From Microvirga sp. SRT01 (GTDB lineage: Bacteria; Pseudomonadota; Alphaproteobacteria; Sphingomonadales; Sphingomonadaceae), in assembly GCA_018139225.1 (NCBI GenBank), contig JAGSNX010000004.1, positions 248,001 through 312,000 of the forward strand: DNA of 64,000 nucleotides, read 5' to 3'. Below the pieces are notes generated by a model. That model saw nothing but the letters and a program-made list of their open reading frames with translations. It had not been told where the DNA came from and did no database searches. Below are positions 8,112 through 15,861 of the stretch, piece after piece. The first letter of the stretch is position 1. Each line of letters begins with the position of its first letter. A program made the position numbers and the translations under genes.

Positions 8112-9290
8112 GTGAGCCCACCGCCCCCACCCCGAACCGCCCGCCACCTCCGCAATCTCGGCACGCTCGCCGCCGCAATCACTCTCTCAGCAGCCGGCGG
8201 CACGGTCGTCTGGGCGAGCGGGCACCGCTTCTGGGGCACCGTCGTCGTCGCGCTGCTGGTCATGCTCTGGCTCGCCATCCTGCTCTGGGCCGCCGTCACG
8301 CGCGCCGACCCGCGCGGCCAACCGGCACCCGCGAGCCACCCTGACGACGAACGCATCATGCTGCGCGTGCTGCTCGACCAGGCCCCCGGCGCGCTGCTCG
8401 CGGTCGAAAACGGCGGGCATGTCCGCGCCCTCAACCGCGCCGCACGCCGCCTGTTCGCGACCGACGACCGCGTGCTGCCCGCCCCGCCGGCATTGCTGTC
8501 CGCCGACACCACGCGACTGCGCCACGGCGGGCGTAGCTGGCGGATCGACCGCGCCGTCGTCGATGCGCTCGGCACACCGCGCACCCTCGTCGCGCTGGTC
8601 GACGTCGAGCCCGAGGAACATGCGGCGGAGGCGCGCGCCACCCGCGAACTGCTGCGCGTACTCGGCCACGAAGTCATGAACGCGCTCGCCCCGATCACCT
8701 CGCTCGCGGAGAGCGCGCTCGGCGTGCTCGATGCGCCGGCGGAGCGGCGGGAGCGATTGCTGCCCGATATTCTGGGAACGCTCGCCCGCCGCACGGACGG
8801 GCTGCAACGCTTCACCGAAGCCTACCGACAGGTCGCCCGCCTACCGGAGCCGACGATCGAGCCCGTACGCTTGCGCGACCTGCTCGCCGACTGCGCGCGC
8901 CTGTTCGACGGCGAGTGGCAGGATCGCGCCACCCTGACGATCGACGATCCTGGCGATCACGCCGCGCCGCTCGACCGCGGACAGGTCACGCAGGCACTGC
9001 TCGCCGTCCTGCGCAACGGCGCGGAAGCCGGCGCCGGCGACAGTGCGGACGCAACCGTCCACCTCGCTGTGACCGACACCCCCGCCCGCCTGATCTTCGC
9101 GATTTCCGACAACGGCACCGGCGTCGCACCGGCGGATCGCGCGTCGATCTTCCTGCCCTTCTTCACCACCAAGCCCGACGGCAACGGCATCGGCCTCGCC
9201 GCCGCGCGCCAGATCGCGCAGGCGCATGGCGGCGAGCTGATCCTGAAAGACGGCCTGCCGACGACGTTCGCGCTGACTCTGCCCAAATAG
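8112..9290 (+). CDS. Membrane sensor histidine kinase (NtrY-like)
   Basis: A 392-residue inner-membrane kinase. Two hydrophobic segments (about residues 17-34 and 42-62) leave almost no periplasmic loop, so the sensed signal is probably in the membrane or cytoplasm. A PAS-like region (about 80-165) precedes the H-box VLGHEVMNALAPI with phospho-acceptor H186. The HATPase domain has N-box RNGAEA (N302), G1 SDNGTGV (D333), F-box FLPFFTTK and G2 GNGIGLAAA. The start is a GTG at 8112; no ATG lies upstream in this frame near the first helix. It sits 153 bases after the degenerate NtrC-type regulator, which is the obvious partner. Together they look like a two-component system for the divergent ABC exporter. 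Confidence 0.87.
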   Translation: MSPPPPPRTARHLRNLGTLAAAITLSAAGGTVVWASGHRFWGTVVVALLVMLWLAILLWAAVTRADPRGQPAPASHPDDERIMLRVLLDQAPGALLAVENGGHVRALNRAARRLFATDDRVLPAPPALLSADTTRLRHGGRSWRIDRAVVDALGTPRTLVALVDVEPEEHAAEARATRELLRVLGHEVMNALAPITSLAESALGVLDAPAERRERLLPDILGTLARRTDGLQRFTEAYRQVARLPEPTIEPVRLRDLLADCARLFDGEWQDRATLTIDDPGDHAAPLDRGQVTQALLAVLRNGAEAGAGDSADATVHLAVTDTPARLIFAISDNGTGVAPADRASIFLPFFTTKPDGNGIGLAAARQIAQAHGGELILKDGLPTTFALTLPK

Positions 9291-9296
9291 GCTGGA

Positions 9297-10292
9297 TCAG
9301 CCGCGCAACAATCGCATGACCAGCGCGCGGATGCGTCCGTAATTCTCCTTAGCCGCGCCGAGGATGCCGTGCTGCTCGGGCGGCAGGAACGCGAGCGGGT
9401 GCCCATCCGGCCGGAATACATAATGGTCGAACCACGCCCGCCACGCGGCCCGCTCCGCCGCCGGCCGGTCCGCGATGGCGATCAACGCCAGCATCATCGC
9501 CGTGTACGGCTGATCGGGACCGCCCGCGAAGCCGTCCCACCAGTAATTCACCAGGATGTTGACGTCGCCCGTCGCCTCCACCTGATGCCACCACAGCTTC
9601 GGCAGATACAGCGCGTCTCCCGCCTCCAGTTCCACGACGATCGCCCGCCCGCGCGCCTGTTCGAACCGGGGATAACGCGGATCGCCCGGCGCGCTGCCGA
9701 CCGCCAGACCCACCGGTTGCCCGGCCATCGTGTGATCGATCGGCCCGACGTACAGGTCCTTGATCGTATCCGGGGGGAACAGCGTGAAGCGCCGCCGCCC
9801 CGCCGCGACGCAGGCGACATTGTCCATCGTATCGTAATGGCAAGCGACCGTCGACGCGTGCCCGATCCAGAAGCGCGGCCGCACCGTCGCGGGCACGAAC
9901 GGCAATCGCACGCTGTCCTCGATCCCCGGAAAGAACGTCTCGGCGGTCAGCGATCCCATGTAGAGGCTCGGGCGATCGCCCTGTCCGGCGGTCGTCAGTA
10001 TTGCGCTCAGCGCGTCGCGGAACGGCATCGTCCGCCGCTCGAAATTGAACCCCGCCAGCGTGTCGTCATAATGGTAGCGGGCACCGATCGACGGTGCCCC
10101 GACGAACACCTCCGCGGATCGTCCCGCGTCGAACCGCTCCAGTTCCGCCGCCGCCGCGGCGACCGTCCCGCCCGCCAGCATCGGCCAGTCGCGCGCGATC
10201 CCGCGCAGCACCACGGGTTCGCCGCGCGCCATCACCTCCGCGCGAAACCGTTCGGGATCGCGCACATGCTCGGACGCGGCCTCCCGGATCAT
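9297..10292 (-). CDS. Cupin-like (JmjC-fold) protein, putative Fe(II) dioxygenase
   Basis: A 331-residue soluble protein of the cupin_8/JmjC-like group. The metal triad is visible: H152 and D154 in CHYDTMDN and H236 in KLWWHQVEATG. The preceding text (RPRFWIGHASTVACHYD) and FTLFPPDTIKDLYVGP are typical of the family. The ATG at 10292 overlaps the SapC stop by four bases (ATGA), showing translational coupling. In sphingomonads, caulobacters and xanthomonads such cupins recur with TonB receptors, SapC and tryptophan-halogenase-like proteins, as here. The enzymatic substrate is not known. It probably acts in the pathway served by the divergent TonB receptor. Confidence 0.83.
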   Translation of the reverse strand: MIREAASEHVRDPERFRAEVMARGEPVVLRGIARDWPMLAGGTVAAAAAELERFDAGRSAEVFVGAPSIGARYHYDDTLAGFNFERRTMPFRDALSAILTTAGQGDRPSLYMGSLTAETFFPGIEDSVRLPFVPATVRPRFWIGHASTVACHYDTMDNVACVAAGRRRFTLFPPDTIKDLYVGPIDHTMAGQPVGLAVGSAPGDPRYPRFEQARGRAIVVELEAGDALYLPKLWWHQVEATGDVNILVNYWWDGFAGGPDQPYTAMMLALIAIADRPAAERAAWRAWFDHYVFRPDGHPLAFLPPEQHGILGAAKENYGRIRALVMRLLRG

Positions 10293-10975
10293 AGCCCCCC
10301 GTCCAGCAACCGCTCGTTCCTGATTCGGCCCAGCGTGCGCAGATGCCGGATCGAGCCCGCCTGCGCATAGGCGAGTTGCAGATCGCCCGACCGGAACAGC
10401 GTCACCGCGACGTCGTCGGGCAGTGCGTGAAGCGCGTCGAGGCTGACGGTGTAGAGGCCGTCCAACCGCACGTGCTGCCCATCGTCCGAATGCAGCGTCA
10501 CGTCGATCGGCTCCAGCAGCCGGTGCGTCAGCCACCGCCGGATGATCGCATCCGTCGCCGGGATGCCCTGCTCCAGCGTCCGCAACGCCTGCTGCACCCG
10601 CTTCAGCGCCGGCTCCGCCTCACCGTCGGGTCCAAACAGCGGCTGGCCCGCCGGATCGGCGAACGCGACGTGGTCGGGATCGATCACCACCTGCCCCTCG
10701 GCGACGAAGAAGCCCTGTCGCTCCAGATCGGCGGGCCGATAATCCGGTAGTGCGCCGTCGACGGTCAGCAGGTTGCGGCCCGGCTCCACTCCCATCACGA
10801 CGCCGGCATAGAACGCGCCCGTCTCCGCATTCTTGGTGAACAGGATCGGATAATGCGGCGCGGCGAGCGGAAATTCGTCGGCGACGATCTGCGCGAAATG
10901 GCGCGCTCCGTCGATGCGGCGCGAGGCGCGCAGGTCCGCGTGCTGCTCCCGGTTCAACACCTCCCATGCGGGCAT
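10289..10975 (-). CDS. SapC family protein
   Basis: A 228-residue protein matching the SapC family: an early HFAQIVADEFPLAAPHYPILFTKNAETGAFYAGVVMG block, then GYYPVDLxRxGF-like text (DYRPADLERQGFFVAEGQVVID) and a C-terminal LYTVSLDALHALPDD stretch. There is no signal peptide. The name comes from Campylobacter S-layer work, but in Alphaproteobacteria and Gammaproteobacteria these genes travel with TonB-receptor nutrient clusters and their role is unclear. It is the first gene of a two-gene minus-strand operon with the cupin protein and diverges from the TonB receptor at 11223, sharing a 247-base control region with it. Confidence 0.83.
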   Translation of the reverse strand: MPAWEVLNREQHADLRASRRIDGARHFAQIVADEFPLAAPHYPILFTKNAETGAFYAGVVMGVEPGRNLLTVDGALPDYRPADLERQGFFVAEGQVVIDPDHVAFADPAGQPLFGPDGEAEPALKRVQQALRTLEQGIPATDAIIRRWLTHRLLEPIDVTLHSDDGQHVRLDGLYTVSLDALHALPDDVAVTLFRSGDLQLAYAQAGSIRHLRTLGRIRNERLLDGGL

Positions 10976-11073
10976 GCACCCCTCCTCCCGATCGTGTTTT
11001 GCTGCGCGTCTGCTGCATCAGATCGCACAGCGGAGGTCCAAAACAAAGGCGCTACGATCGCTCCGACAAATGC

Positions 11074-11113
11074 TTGCAATCATCCTATATGATCGTATTG
11101 TGAGCGCTACCGT
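11074..11113 (+). promoter_or_regulatory. Candidate promoter with LacI-type operator for the TonB receptor
   Basis: A possible -35 TTGCAA (11074-11079) and -10 TATTGT (11096-11101) are 16 bases apart. The -10 overlaps TTGTGAGCGCTACC (11098-11111), whose central AGCGCT and right half AGCGCTACC resemble LacI-family operators of carbohydrate-uptake regulons. A second GGCGCTACG lies at 11048-11056. Position 110 bases before the receptor ATG fits. No LacI gene is in the window, so any regulator is encoded elsewhere. Confidence 0.4.
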
Positions 11114-11222
11114 AGATTCGCTCGGCCCCGCCAACGGGACTGGAACGGCTCTGCACACTGGATCGCCTGCGACTACCTCGCATCAGAAGAGGAGCCGCAG
11201 CGGACATAGAGGGGATGTTGAA

Positions 11223-14200
11223 ATGCTTCCGAATACGCGTGCCGTTTCGATCAATCCGGGCCTGTCGCGGCGTATGCGCGCGCTCGCCTGCGCTACCAGC
11301 GTGGCAGCGCTGACGTGCGCGACGCCGCTCCTGGCGCAGGATCAGGGCAACCTTCAGAACAGCACCACCGGCCAGCCCGCCGCACCGCAGCCGGCCGTGC
11401 CCGCAACCGCCAACACGACCAGCGCCGCCGAAGCCGGTCGGCCGCAGGACGCGGCGACGGCGCAGGACGAGTCGCAGGGTAACACCGCCCAGAACGACGA
11501 TATCGTCGTGGTCGGCCTGCGCGGATCGCTCCAGCGCAACCTCGACATCAAGCGCACATCGTCGGGCGTCGTCGACGTCATCTCCGCGGAAGACATCGGT
11601 AAATTCCCCGATTCGAACGTGGCCGCCTCGCTCCAGCGTCTGCCCGGCGTGTCGATCCAGCGCTCCGGTTCGCGCGGCGAGCCGACCGGCATCACGGTCC
11701 GGGGCTTCGGCGGCGATTTCAACACCACGCTGTACGATGGCCGCCGCATCTCGACCGCGACGGGTGGTCGCCAGATCGACTTCAGCACCGTCGGCGTCGA
11801 CTTCATCGGCCAGCTGAGCGTGCTCAAGACGCCGGACGTGTCGCTCTCGGCGAGCTCGATCGGCGCGACCGTCAACATCCAGTTTCCGAACCCGTTCGAT
11901 CATCCCGGCTTCCGTCTCGCGGCGACCGCATCGGGCTCGATCCAGGACCGCGCCGACAAGATCGTGCCGACCGCCGGCCTGCTCATCAGCAGCACGACCG
12001 CGGACGACCGCTTCGGCATCCTCGCGGACGTGATCTACACCCGCCGTGATACCGATACCAACCGCGTCTACGTGTCCGGCTGGCCCGGCGGCAACTACGC
12101 GCCGTGCCAGCTCACCGCGAACTGCACCGCGGCGCAGGCCGGCAGCAAGACCATTGCCGGCTGGTTCCCCCAGCAATATGGTGCGGAACAGCAGCGGGTG
12201 GAGGACGAGCGCGTCGACGCCCGGATCTCGCTGCAATACCACCCGACCGACGCGCTGATGGTCACGATCGACAACAACTTCTCGCGCCAGACGATCGACC
12301 AAAACAACTATGCGTTCGGCGTCTGGTTCAACCAGGGCGACCTCCGCAACGTCACGCTCGACGCGAACGGCACCGCCGTCGACTTCACGCAGGCCGGCAC
12401 CCCGACCGACTTCACCGCCGCGCTCAACAAGCAGGTGCTGCAGACCAACCAGACCGGCCTGAACGTCAAGTTCGACGCGACCGACAACCTGACGCTGGAG
12501 GGCGACGCCGCCTATGCGAAGAGCTGGCTGAACCCCGGCGACATCATCGGCAGCCGCAACGGCGACATCGGTTACGGCGGCAACCTCGGCAACACGCTGC
12601 GCTTCCAGGTCGGCGGCAACAGCAAGGACGCCTTCCCGTCGATCAGCAATTTCGGCCCCGCCGGCGACAGCGCGCGCTGGGCGGACCAGTCGGTCATCGG
12701 TTCGCACGTCACCGTCAACCAGACGCAGCACAACACCGACGAACTGATGCAATTCCGCGGCAACGCCACGTGGAAGCAGGACAATCTGACGCTGAAGGCG
12801 GGTGGCCAATATTATCAGGACACCTTCAACTTCCGCAACCAGAGCACCTTCACCAACAATTTCTGGCAGGCTTATGCCGGCTACGGCGCGCCGTCCGGCC
12901 GCACGTCGGGTATCTCGCCGCTGCCGGGCGACCTGTTCCAGGGCAATGTCAGCCTGAACAACTTCATCCCCGGCTTCAACGGCTCGCTGCCGCCGTCGGT
13001 GTTCATCTTCGATCCCGTTGCCTATCAGAACTACCTGACCGGCCTCGGCAATCCATCGGCGCAGAACATCCCCGGCTTCAACTATGGCAGCGTCAACGGC
13101 TTCACCGGGACGTTCGACGAGGCGGTCGATCCGGGCAGCGTCCTGCGCGTGCGGGAGAAGACGTGGTCGCTGTATTTCAGCGCGAACTTCAAGACGGAGA
13201 TCGGCGGCCTGCCGTTCACCTTCAACGCCGGCATCCGTAACGAGGTCACCAACCTGTCCTCGACCGGTCAGGGCCGCCAGCCGGTCCGGATCGTCACCAG
13301 CTCGGCCGATCCGACGCTGCTCACGGTCGACCAGTATACCGAGATCCAGCCGGTCACGAACACCAGCTCCTATTCGTACCTGCTGCCCAGCCTCGATGCG
13401 AAGCTGGAGCTGACCGACAATCTCGTGCTGCGCGTCGATGCGTCGCGCACGCTGACCCGGCCGGGCCTCAACCTGCTGACGCCGGTACTCAACGTCGGCA
13501 GCGGCCAGCGTGTCGGCGCGCTGACCGCCAGCGGCGGCAACCCCAATCTGCGGCCGTATCTGGCGGACAATTTCGACCTCGGCGCCGAATGGTATTACCG
13601 TCGCAACTCCTATCTGGCGGTCAACTTCTTCCTGAAGAACGTCAGCAACTTCATCATCGGCGGCGTGACGCGTCAGGCGATCAACGGCGTCGTCGACCCC
13701 ACCACCGGCCAGCCCGCATCCTTCGCGGTGTCGCAGCAGGTGAACGGCCCCGACGCCACGGTGCGCGGAGTGGAGCTGGCATGGCAGCAGGTGTTCGGCG
13801 ACAGCGGCTTCGGCTTCCAGGCGAACGCCACCTTCGTCAACACCAACCGCCCCTATGACGAAACCAACATCTCGCAGACGGGCTTCGCGGTCACCGGTCT
13901 GGCGAACTCGGCGAACTTCGTCGGCTTCTACGACAAGTCCGGCTTCCAGTTCCGCGCCGCGGTCAACTGGCGCGACAAGTATCTGCTGCAATTCGGTCAG
14001 AACCAGAACACCGGCTCGTTCGGTGCGGAACCGACCTTCGTCAACCAGAGCTTCCAGGTCGATCTGACCACCAGCTACGACATCAGCAAGAACTTCAGCA
14101 TCTTCGGTGAAGCGCTGAACGTGAACAACAATCAACAGAGCACCCACGGCCGCTTCAGCAACCAGCTGCTCGACGTGTTCGATTACGGTCGCCGCTATAC

Positions 14201-14225
14201 GTTGGGCGCCCGCTACCGCTTCTGA
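11223..14225 (+). CDS. TonB-dependent outer-membrane receptor, Xanthomonas/Caulobacter type
   Basis: A 1000-residue outer-membrane receptor for energy-dependent import of a bulky nutrient. The ATG at 11223 is chosen because it is preceded by AGAGGGG and starts a plausible long signal peptide ending ATPLLAQDQG; the frame is open further upstream without initiation features. A low-complexity Ala/Gln/Thr spacer (about 40-90) is followed by the TonB-box-like DDIVVVGLRGS, the plug (SAEDIGKFPDSNVAASLQRLPGVSIQR) and a large beta-barrel ending YTLGARYRF with a terminal Phe. The plug wording is characteristic of the oligosaccharide-type receptor family of Xanthomonas and Caulobacter. SapC, cupin, halogenase-like and esterase neighbours suggest a plant-polysaccharide side-chain utilisation locus. 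Confidence 0.93.
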   Translation: MLPNTRAVSINPGLSRRMRALACATSVAALTCATPLLAQDQGNLQNSTTGQPAAPQPAVPATANTTSAAEAGRPQDAATAQDESQGNTAQNDDIVVVGLRGSLQRNLDIKRTSSGVVDVISAEDIGKFPDSNVAASLQRLPGVSIQRSGSRGEPTGITVRGFGGDFNTTLYDGRRISTATGGRQIDFSTVGVDFIGQLSVLKTPDVSLSASSIGATVNIQFPNPFDHPGFRLAATASGSIQDRADKIVPTAGLLISSTTADDRFGILADVIYTRRDTDTNRVYVSGWPGGNYAPCQLTANCTAAQAGSKTIAGWFPQQYGAEQQRVEDERVDARISLQYHPTDALMVTIDNNFSRQTIDQNNYAFGVWFNQGDLRNVTLDANGTAVDFTQAGTPTDFTAALNKQVLQTNQTGLNVKFDATDNLTLEGDAAYAKSWLNPGDIIGSRNGDIGYGGNLGNTLRFQVGGNSKDAFPSISNFGPAGDSARWADQSVIGSHVTVNQTQHNTDELMQFRGNATWKQDNLTLKAGGQYYQDTFNFRNQSTFTNNFWQAYAGYGAPSGRTSGISPLPGDLFQGNVSLNNFIPGFNGSLPPSVFIFDPVAYQNYLTGLGNPSAQNIPGFNYGSVNGFTGTFDEAVDPGSVLRVREKTWSLYFSANFKTEIGGLPFTFNAGIRNEVTNLSSTGQGRQPVRIVTSSADPTLLTVDQYTEIQPVTNTSSYSYLLPSLDAKLELTDNLVLRVDASRTLTRPGLNLLTPVLNVGSGQRVGALTASGGNPNLRPYLADNFDLGAEWYYRRNSYLAVNFFLKNVSNFIIGGVTRQAINGVVDPTTGQPASFAVSQQVNGPDATVRGVELAWQQVFGDSGFGFQANATFVNTNRPYDETNISQTGFAVTGLANSANFVGFYDKSGFQFRAAVNWRDKYLLQFGQNQNTGSFGAEPTFVNQSFQVDLTTSYDISKNFSIFGEALNVNNNQQSTHGRFSNQLLDVFDYGRRYTLGARYRF

Positions 14226-14238
14226 CGGTCCCTCCCTC

Positions 14239-14277
14239 GGGCGGAGCACGACGCTACGTTGTGCTCCGCCCTTTTTT
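14239..14277 (+). terminator. Strong rho-independent terminator after the TonB receptor
   Basis: GGGCGGAGCACGAC at 14239-14252 pairs with GTTGTGCTCCGCCC at 14258-14271, with one G-T pair in the 14-bp stem, and is followed directly by six T. It ends only 17 bases before the halogenase ATG, so that gene must rely on read-through or on initiation within this short gap. Confidence 0.88.
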
Positions 14278-14293
14278 GATTACGCTTCCGCCC

Positions 14294-15835
14294 ATGCGCC
14301 CAATCCAGAATATCGTGATCGTCGGGGGCGGCACCGCCGGCTGGCTGACCGCGGGCGTCATCGCCGCCCGGCACAAGGCGCGGGCGCCGCACGGCTTCAC
14401 CGTCACACTGGTCGAATCGCCGACCGTCCCGATCATCGGCGTGGGCGAGGGCACCTGGCCGACCCTGCGCGATACGCTGCGCCGCATGGGCGTGTCCGAA
14501 ACCGAGTTCTTCCGCCAATGCGACGCCTCGTTCAAGCAGGGCGCACGCTTCAACCGCTGGACCACCGGTGCGCCCGACGACGGCTACTACCACCCGCTGA
14601 TGCTGCCGCAGCAGTTCGGCAGCGTAAACCTCGCCCCGCACTGGCTCGCGCACGATACGGAAGACAGCTTCTGCGACACCGTCACGCCGCAGGGCCGGAT
14701 CTGCGACGAAGGGCTGGGCCCGAAGACGATGGCGACGCCCGAATACGACGCGCACGCCAACTACGCCTATCACCTCGACGCGGGCAAGTTCTCGACCTTC
14801 CTCCAGCGGCATTGTTGCGACACGCTCGGCGTCCGCCACGTCCTCGCTGATGTGACCGGGGTGACGCTGGACGATCAGGGCGACATCGCCAGCCTCGCCA
14901 CCGCACAAGGACCAACAATCACCGGCGACCTGTTCGTCGACTGCACCGGCTTCCGCGCGCTGCTGATCGGCGAGGCGATGGGCGTGCCGTTCAAGAGCTG
15001 TAGCGACATCCTGTTCTGCGACACCGCCCTGGCGATGCAGGTCCCCTACGACGCGCCCGACGCGCCGATCGCCAGCCACACCATCTCCACCGCGCAATCC
15101 GCCGGCTGGATCTGGGACATCGGCCTGCCGACCCGCCGAGGGGTCGGCCATGTCTTCTCCAGCAGCCACATAAGCGCCGACCAGGCCGAGAGCGAGTTGC
15201 GCGCCTATATAGGCCCCGCCGCGCGCGACCTGTCGGCCCGCACCCTGTCGATCCGCGCTGGCCACCGCGAAACCTTCTGGAAGGGCAATTGCGTCGCGGT
15301 CGGCCTCGCCGCCGGGTTCCTCGAACCGCTCGAAGCCTCCGCGATCGTGCTGATCGAATTGTCTGCGAAGATGATCGCCGAACAGATGCCCGCCTGTCGG
15401 GAGGTGATGCCCGTCGTCGCGCGCCGCTTCAACGACACGACGCTGTATCGCTGGGGCCGGATCGTCGACTTCCTGAAGCTCCATTACGCGCTGACGAAGC
15501 GCACCGACACCGACTTCTGGCGCGACAATGTCCGGCCGGAATCGATCCCCGATCGCCTGCGCGGGCTGATGGAGCTGTGGCGCTACCAGTCGCCGTGGTT
15601 GCACGACGAGTTCGACCGCGCCGAGGAGGTCTTCCCCTCCGCCAGCTACCAATATGTCCTGTACGGTATGGGCGCGCGCACCGCGGTGCCGCCCGGCACG
15701 GTGGACCGCGATGCCGACCTCGCGAGCCGCGCCCGCCGCGAGAACCGCGCACAGACCCAGCGGTTGACGAGCAGCCTGCCCAAACATCGCGACCTGATCG
15801 AGCGCATCGTCCGCCACGGCCTGCAACCGATCTGA
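14294..15835 (+). CDS. Tryptophan 7-halogenase-like flavin-dependent protein
   Basis: A 513-residue protein of the flavin-dependent tryptophan halogenase family. The N-terminal FAD site is IVIVGGGTAGWLTA (about residues 7-20). The active-site lysine of the family is present as K81 in SFKQGARFNRW. The halogenase motif WxWxI is present in AGWIWDIGLP, lacking only the usual final Pro spacing. LEPLEASAI, the late FAD/halide-region motif, is intact. Homologues in TonB-receptor clusters of sphingomonads and caulobacters are abundant and mostly uncharacterised, and no biosynthetic cluster lies here, so the substrate is probably not tryptophan for secondary metabolism. It is followed 26 bases later by the esterase gene. 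Confidence 0.85.
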   Translation: MRPIQNIVIVGGGTAGWLTAGVIAARHKARAPHGFTVTLVESPTVPIIGVGEGTWPTLRDTLRRMGVSETEFFRQCDASFKQGARFNRWTTGAPDDGYYHPLMLPQQFGSVNLAPHWLAHDTEDSFCDTVTPQGRICDEGLGPKTMATPEYDAHANYAYHLDAGKFSTFLQRHCCDTLGVRHVLADVTGVTLDDQGDIASLATAQGPTITGDLFVDCTGFRALLIGEAMGVPFKSCSDILFCDTALAMQVPYDAPDAPIASHTISTAQSAGWIWDIGLPTRRGVGHVFSSSHISADQAESELRAYIGPAARDLSARTLSIRAGHRETFWKGNCVAVGLAAGFLEPLEASAIVLIELSAKMIAEQMPACREVMPVVARRFNDTTLYRWGRIVDFLKLHYALTKRTDTDFWRDNVRPESIPDRLRGLMELWRYQSPWLHDEFDRAEEVFPSASYQYVLYGMGARTAVPPGTVDRDADLASRARRENRAQTQRLTSSLPKHRDLIERIVRHGLQPI

Positions 15836-15861
15836 CCTCGTCCCGAAGGAGCAAAACCCCC

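Noticed and set aside
11085-14249. 1054-codon open frame on the minus strand
   Set aside because: Antisense over the TonB receptor; composition (Val/Glu/Asp/Arg repeats) mirrors the receptor codons and no domain is seen.
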